Of a stretch of DNA of 64,000 nt, positions 60,153 through 64,000 are shown in pieces. Within the stretch, counting starts at the first letter, position 1. Each line of letters opens with the position of its first letter. The notes below the pieces were generated by a model. That model did not search any database and was not told the origin of the DNA. It saw only the letters and a list, made by a program, of their open reading frames with translations. The stretch is from Verrucomicrobiota bacterium (GTDB taxonomy: Bacteria; Verrucomicrobiota; Verrucomicrobiia; Opitutales; Opitutaceae), in NCBI GenBank assembly GCA_023457715.1, contig JAEWKR010000079.1:42272-106271 (forward strand). Direction: 5' to 3'. A program made the translations under genes and the position numbers.

Positions 60153-60689
60153 TCACTCCTTCACCTCAAACGACGCCACGGTCAGCGAGGCCTGGATCTG
60201 GCGCTCGTTGCCGCGGACGGGTGAGAGCACGAGTTCGGTCACGGCGATGTAAGGCGCCCGTTCCTGCAGCCGCGCGTAGAACTTGCGGAAGGCATCCCAT
60301 TCCGTCGGGGTGACATTCAGCTTGAGCGTATTGATGGAAAACTGACCGACCTTCGGCCCCGGCGAGACGTTGCTCGCGTTGAACTTCACGCCGGTGTCAT
60401 TGGCCAGCCGCCGGACCTCGACCGCCAGCAAGGTGGGATCGAGGGTCTTGGCGGGGTCCATCTGGCTGGCGGCCGCCTTGGTCAACGCCTCGATCTCCGG
60501 CCCCATCTTCAACATCCGCTCCTGGGTTTTCAGCTCCTGCGTGGTGCGACTCTGCGCGCGCCAGAAGCCATCGGCCCGCTGGGCGAACGAGAGACCCCAC
60601 ATGCCCACGCCGATCGCCAGGAAGGCGAGCAGGAGCGCCTTCTCGCGCAGCAGCCGGCCCAGGAAGAAAGCACGCAGCGAGCGGATCAT
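60153..60689 (-). CDS. gspM: Type II secretion GspM/PilO-like protein
   Basis: 178 residues from the ATG at 60689, ATGA coupled to gspL. One N-terminal transmembrane helix (ALLLAFLAIGVGMWGLSFA), a coiled segment (SRTTQELKTQERMLKMGPEIEALTKAAAS), then a ferredoxin-like C-terminal domain (NTLKLNVTPTEWDAFRKFYARLQERAPYIAVTELVLSPVRG...IQASLTVASFEVKE). This is the general GspM/PilO layout and position after gspL. Sequence motifs in the family are weak, so order carries much of the call. Confidence 0.8.
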   Translation of the reverse strand: MIRSLRAFFLGRLLREKALLLAFLAIGVGMWGLSFAQRADGFWRAQSRTTQELKTQERMLKMGPEIEALTKAAASQMDPAKTLDPTLLAVEVRRLANDTGVKFNASNVSPGPKVGQFSINTLKLNVTPTEWDAFRKFYARLQERAPYIAVTELVLSPVRGNERQIQASLTVASFEVKE

Positions 60690-61852
60690 GCGGTGTCGGG
60701 CTTCAGGCTGCCCGGTTTGAAGGTGATCGTGACGCGAAACAGGGATTGGTCGCCGCGCGAGCCGGTGGGCTCCACGTTGACGTTTTCGATCTCCGGCAGC
60801 TTTTGCAGGTCCTGGCGGTAGGCCGGCACCTGTCCCGGATTGGTCGTGTGCATTTCCATCACGAGCGTGAAACCGCCGCGATTGGCGGCCGCCGCCGAGC
60901 TGCGAATGCTGGTGACAACGAGATCCCGCGGCTTCCGCTCCGCCTCCGCGCCCATCACCGTCGTGAGCATCTCGACCGGCAGGAAGCGTTTGACCACGAG
61001 GTCCTGCACGTTCGTCGCGAGCTCCTGCGCGTGCATGATCTTTTCCACCGCCGGCGCGCGACCGCGGACCTCGGCGACGCGGACCTTCTGCCACGCCTGC
61101 CCGCCGAGCAATGCGAGTTCGCCGAGCAGCAGCAGCAGCAACGCGGCCACCGCCCCCAGCGCGACCCGCCAGAGGATCAGATCCCGCTTCCGCGCCGTGC
61201 GCAGGGCGAGAAGGTCGGCCTTGTCGCGCACATCCATCGCCGCCACCACCGCCGCGGGCAGCCGGGCCGTGAAATCCCCCGAACGCAGGACGATCTCGCG
61301 ATCGCCGGAGCTGGCATCCGCTGCGGGCGGCACGAGCAGATCCACCAGCGTAATGCTACCCCCGAAAGTCCGGACCACCGCATCCCGCACCTGCGCGCGC
61401 TCTTCGTCCGTCGCCTCGGGCGGGAGCGGACGATACACGACGCGGGCCGGCACCTGGGCATTCTCCCAATGCACCGCCGTCAAACCTTCCGGACTCGTGA
61501 GCAACAGGGTCGTGGCCGGCTGGACCACGCCGCCGAAGAGAGCGGCGGAGGCCGGTATCACCAGCTCCGCCTCCGCCCACTCCGCGGTCTGGTCGCTGGT
61601 GAAGCGGCGACGATACGCCGCATAGACAAAAGCGGACTCCGCGCCCGGCACCCAGTACCAACCGTAGTACAATTGAGCCAGGGGAAAGGGCGAGTTCGCC
61701 TCCAGCGCGAGTTCGATCTGGCTCGCGGCCTCGGTGGCGGTCGCCCCGGGAAGGATCGGCACCACCCGGCTGAAGAACAGCCCATCCGGCAACAGGACAA
61801 CCTTCGGCGGGGGTGGGCCCGCGCGCAGAAACTTGAGTGGGGAGGCTGACAT
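60686..61852 (-). CDS. gspL: Type II secretion GspL/PilM-N-like protein
   Basis: 388 residues from the ATG at 61852. The N-terminal cytoplasmic actin-like region (VVLLPDGLFFSRVVPILPGATATEAASQIELALEANSPFPLAQLYYGWYWVPG) is followed by a transmembrane helix (LILWRVALGAVAALLLLLLGELALLGG). A periplasmic ferredoxin-like domain comes last (LPVEMLTTVMG, GGFTLVMEMHTTNPGQVPAYRQDLQKLPEIENVNVEPT). It links the ATPase GspE to the pseudopilus machinery. 25 bp follow the gspK stop. Confidence 0.82.
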   Translation of the reverse strand: MSASPLKFLRAGPPPPKVVLLPDGLFFSRVVPILPGATATEAASQIELALEANSPFPLAQLYYGWYWVPGAESAFVYAAYRRRFTSDQTAEWAEAELVIPASAALFGGVVQPATTLLLTSPEGLTAVHWENAQVPARVVYRPLPPEATDEERAQVRDAVVRTFGGSITLVDLLVPPAADASSGDREIVLRSGDFTARLPAAVVAAMDVRDKADLLALRTARKRDLILWRVALGAVAALLLLLLGELALLGGQAWQKVRVAEVRGRAPAVEKIMHAQELATNVQDLVVKRFLPVEMLTTVMGAEAERKPRDLVVTSIRSSAAAANRGGFTLVMEMHTTNPGQVPAYRQDLQKLPEIENVNVEPTGSRGDQSLFRVTITFKPGSLKPDTA

Positions 61853-61877
61853 CAGGGTGGCAGAAGTGGTCCGGTCG

Positions 61878-63167
61878 TCAGACCGGCGGCGCAGATTCCG
61901 CCGGGGGCGGAGGAATCTCATCATTTTCCTTAATTTCCAAGAGCGTAAATGGATACTTCAGATCGGGATTTTCACCAGTCTTCGCCTCCCGTTGTTTCCG
62001 CGCCGGCGACGCCTTGCGGGCGTCCGGCGCCTGTTGCTGCTGCGCCCCGGTGCGCGCGGCGCGGGTCGTCGTCTCGGAACGCTGCGCGGTTTGCCGCACG
62101 ACTTTCGCCCCGTCGGCGCCCGGCGGGGTGACCACCGCCGCAACGCGAAACTCGGAACGGCCTTCGAACACGGTGACGATCACCCGCAGCGCACTGATCT
62201 GGGTGGTGAACGCGGCGGCATTGCCTCCCTGGCCCGCGATCAGCGCGGCCTCGTTGGTGTCGCCGAAAAACGTCCGGGACCGGCCTTGGAACTGGCCCTG
62301 GCCGCGGCGGTAATCCGTCAGGTTCGCCACCTGCGAGGGATCGTACTGCCCGAGGGCGGCGAGCACATCCGGCCGGGCGGCATTGATGTTGGTCTTCGCG
62401 AAATCCAGCAGCGAAACGTCCTGCACGAAGCGCTGCCAGTATTCGTTGGGCCGGCCGCGCTCATCGTAGAAGAATTCCCGCGCCTTCTCGATCGCCGCCA
62501 GTTCGCCATACGAACGCAGAGGCCGGCCCGGCTCCTCGTACGGCAGCTCGCCGCTTTCGTAGTCCGGGTTCAAACCGGAACTGTAGATGTGGTCCTTTTT
62601 CATCCACCCGATGAGAGCATCCGCCAGTTCGTCCGCTTCATTCTGCGGCACCTCCCAGGCCTGGAACAGCCGCGACAAGATGGCGGCATCGGCGCGCGGC
62701 AGCGATAGCTTGCCGCTCTCATCGTCGAAGGTGACCTCGACGCGCAGGCCGTCGGCCGGCTGATAGCCGGCGAATTCGAGCGGATTGGACCAGCCTTCGC
62801 CGGGGCTCTTCAGTCCATTGCCGACCAGACGGAAATCCTCGAGCACGGCGAGCGTCGTCTCCAATGCCGAGTACGCCTCCATCCGCAACCGTTTCGCGCG
62901 TGCCTCCCGATGATCGACCAGGAGGTCGTTCATGGCCTTGTCCATGAAGGTGGCCAGGGCAAACGCGGTGAAGACCAGCGTCACCAGCACGATGACCAGG
63001 ACCGACGCCCGGTTCGCCGCCCCGCCGTTGCCTCCGGGCGGACAAGGCCCGTAGCTTCGTTCGAGGAAACGAGGTTCCGGATACAGGACACGCGGGCGCA
63101 CCGGCTGACGCCGTGCTCGCTCGAGCAAGGCTGCCGGGGGTTTGCCGTCGTGATCGCGCGCGGACAT
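61878..63167 (-). CDS. gspK: Type II secretion minor pseudopilin GspK
   Basis: 429 residues from the ATG at 63167, one base overlapping the gspJ stop. A 52-residue N-terminus precedes the hydrophobic stalk ASVLVIVLVTLVFTAFALATFMDKAMNDL, with no standard G-FxxxE cleavage site (reads NRASVLVIVLVTL, as in GspK where Glu5 is absent). The large globular domain carries LADALIGWMKKDHIYSSGLNPDYESGELPYEEPGRPLRSYGEL and LLDFAKTNINAARPDVLAAL, the SAM-like GspK signatures. The C-terminus is an Ala/Gln/Lys-rich tail. Confidence 0.88.
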   Translation of the reverse strand: MSARDHDGKPPAALLERARRQPVRPRVLYPEPRFLERSYGPCPPGGNGGAANRASVLVIVLVTLVFTAFALATFMDKAMNDLLVDHREARAKRLRMEAYSALETTLAVLEDFRLVGNGLKSPGEGWSNPLEFAGYQPADGLRVEVTFDDESGKLSLPRADAAILSRLFQAWEVPQNEADELADALIGWMKKDHIYSSGLNPDYESGELPYEEPGRPLRSYGELAAIEKAREFFYDERGRPNEYWQRFVQDVSLLDFAKTNINAARPDVLAALGQYDPSQVANLTDYRRGQGQFQGRSRTFFGDTNEAALIAGQGGNAAAFTTQISALRVIVTVFEGRSEFRVAAVVTPPGADGAKVVRQTAQRSETTTRAARTGAQQQQAPDARKASPARKQREAKTGENPDLKYPFTLLEIKENDEIPPPPAESAPPV

Positions 63168-63919
63168 CAGAAGGTCGGCAGCGCCTGCCCCGGGTTGACG
63201 AGCGTGATCACCGACTCACGCGTGATCTCGCCATAGGTGAAGATCAGCCGGAGCCGTTGCGGGACGGTCGGCTCGCCCTGGTTGTCCATTTTCAACTGCC
63301 GCTCATTGCTCCAGCGCTGGGTGTCCGGATCGTAGTAGTCGTAGGACATCTCCGTCACAAACGGCGTGATGATGGTCTCGCGCGGCGCATCCTGCTCGAA
63401 CTCCTTCTCGAGCCGCGAGTGCCACAGGAGCACCAGGCCTTCCCGCGGCCGCGCCTGCAGCGAGCAGATCACTTCCGGCAGGGGGCGCTCCGGCCACGCC
63501 AGCAGGCGGCTGCCGGACGGCAGTTCGAAGGTCAGGAGCTTTTCCGTCATGCCGGACTGGGGACGGATTTCCTCCAGCCCGACCGGGGCGGACTCAGCGG
63601 CGGCATAGGGCGGCAGCGAGGCACTGCGCAGTTCGTGCTCGATGAACCGCGTCACCGCGCGCACATGGCGGTCGAAGAGCCGGACGTCGTTGTTCTTGCC
63701 CCAGAGCTCGCTCATCGAGAACACGAACGTGTTCATCGAGACCAGCACCAGCCCGACCAGCGCCAGCGCCAGCAGCATCTCGAGCAGCGTGAAGGCGGAT
63801 GACGGGGTTCGTGCTCGTGCTCGTAATCGTGCTCGTGCTCGGCCGGTTCGATCACGAGCACGACCACGAGCAGGAGCACGACCAAAGATTGGGGCGTCCT
63901 GCATACGCGTCATCCTCAT
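63167..63919 (-). CDS. gspJ: Type II secretion minor pseudopilin GspJ with repeat-encoded leader
   Basis: 250 residues from the ATG at 63919 (ATG 63913 and 63904 are alternatives). The prepilin site is SSA-FTLLEMLLALALVGLVLVSMNTFVF, with Ala at -1 instead of Gly. Globular GspJ features: RLFDRHVRAVTRFIEHELRSAS, LTFELPSGSRLLAWPERP, VTEMSYDYYDPDTQRWSNE. The leader before the cleavage site is about 40 residues, and about 22 of them (GRARDRTGRARARLRARAR) are encoded by a CGTGCT-type repeat with inverted arms. No start codon exists between the repeat and the cleavage site. Upstream stop overlaps as ATGA. Confidence 0.85.
   Translation of the reverse strand: MRMTRMQDAPIFGRAPARGRARDRTGRARARLRARARTPSSAFTLLEMLLALALVGLVLVSMNTFVFSMSELWGKNNDVRLFDRHVRAVTRFIEHELRSASLPPYAAAESAPVGLEEIRPQSGMTEKLLTFELPSGSRLLAWPERPLPEVICSLQARPREGLVLLWHSRLEKEFEQDAPRETIITPFVTEMSYDYYDPDTQRWSNERQLKMDNQGEPTVPQRLRLIFTYGEITRESVITLVNPGQALPTF
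63810..63893. repeat. CGTGCT hexamer repeat with inverted arms, coding
   Basis: CGTGCTCGTGCTCGTAATCG units (63810-63840) face CACGAGCACGACCACGAGCA units (63852-63881) and can form a hairpin. It is translated as an Arg/Ala-rich leader of GspJ on the minus strand. Confidence 0.88.
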
Positions 63920-64000
63920 GCGTCCTTTCCCTGCAGTTCGAGGATCCGGGTCTTCGCCTCTTCACGCAGCTTGTCGCGCTCTGCGGGCTCGATCGTCCAC
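63916..64000 (-). CDS. 3' end of a gene upstream of gspJ (possibly gspI)
   Basis: The last 28 codons read WTIEPAERDKLREEAKTRILELQGKDA, then TGA overlapping the gspJ ATG. Operon position suggests another minor pseudopilin such as GspI, but the visible residues have no diagnostic motif. Confidence 0.5.
   Translation of the reverse strand, partial: WTIEPAERDKLREEAKTRILELQGKDA

Overview
This is a high-GC bacterial chromosome segment with densely packed, mostly ATGA-overlapping operons. Several features point to the Verrucomicrobiota, most likely an Opitutaceae-like organism. Two large secreted immunoglobulin-domain proteins end in a repeated module (LVNVSARxxVGxG...VALIEVYEV) that I associate with that phylum. 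A DUF3570/ApbE/TlpA/DUF4266 cluster is present, and so are type II secretion genes with AFTLLE-type pseudopilins. This taxonomic call is inference. No phage, integrase, transposase or CRISPR array was found, but the intergenic DNA is unusually rich in short-period tandem repeats (6-8 bp units) and REP-like palindromes, and several of these run into coding sequence.

Left part (1 to 36 kb): what looks like one large envelope-lipid and glycan region. An acyl carrier protein and ketoacyl synthase (1.2-2.9 kb) precede a set of glycosyltransferases with a cyclic-peptide-type ABC protein, a TVP38/VTT membrane protein and a Stealth-type phosphotransferase (2.9-13 kb). A tight four-gene minus-strand operon (13.0-18.9 kb) encodes 2-aminoethylphosphonate synthesis: a cytidylyltransferase-transaminase fusion, a PEP mutase-nucleotidyltransferase fusion, phosphonopyruvate decarboxylase and a PimA-like glycosyltransferase. 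Next comes a TolC-DevB-DevC-DevC-DevA export operon (19-25 kb) whose ATPase carries a C-terminal cyclic-nucleotide-binding domain. From 25 to 36 kb lies an apparent sphingolipid and inositol-lipid locus: a PhyH oxygenase, a PAP2-type candidate inositolphosphorylceramide synthase, a GNAT protein (candidate ceramide synthase), a 1355-residue KS-ACP-DH-aminotransferase fusion resembling a polyketide-linked serine palmitoyltransferase, a 3-ketodihydrosphingosine-reductase-like SDR, a canonical CDP-alcohol phosphatidyltransferase, myo-inositol-phosphate synthase and a LicD-like protein. Taken together these could build, decorate (inositol, sugars, aminoethylphosphonate) and export a sphingolipid. 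Each enzyme family is read from sequence; the joint pathway is inference.

Middle (36 to 48 kb): tRNA-Leu(CAG) with a terminator, a repeat-rich spacer, a TonB-dependent receptor with a PepSY membrane protein (iron uptake), a CobW-like protein with a degenerate P-loop, chorismate synthase, and gspD-gspE-gspF of a type II secretion system.

Right part (48 to 64 kb): a secreted cyclophilin/Ig protein, a four-gene operon of response regulator, cupredoxin-like protein, sensor kinase and outer-membrane barrel, a second Ig/module protein, the DUF3570-ApbE-TlpA-DUF4266 operon, and gspJ-gspK-gspL-gspM, preceded by the 3' end of another gene in the same operon.
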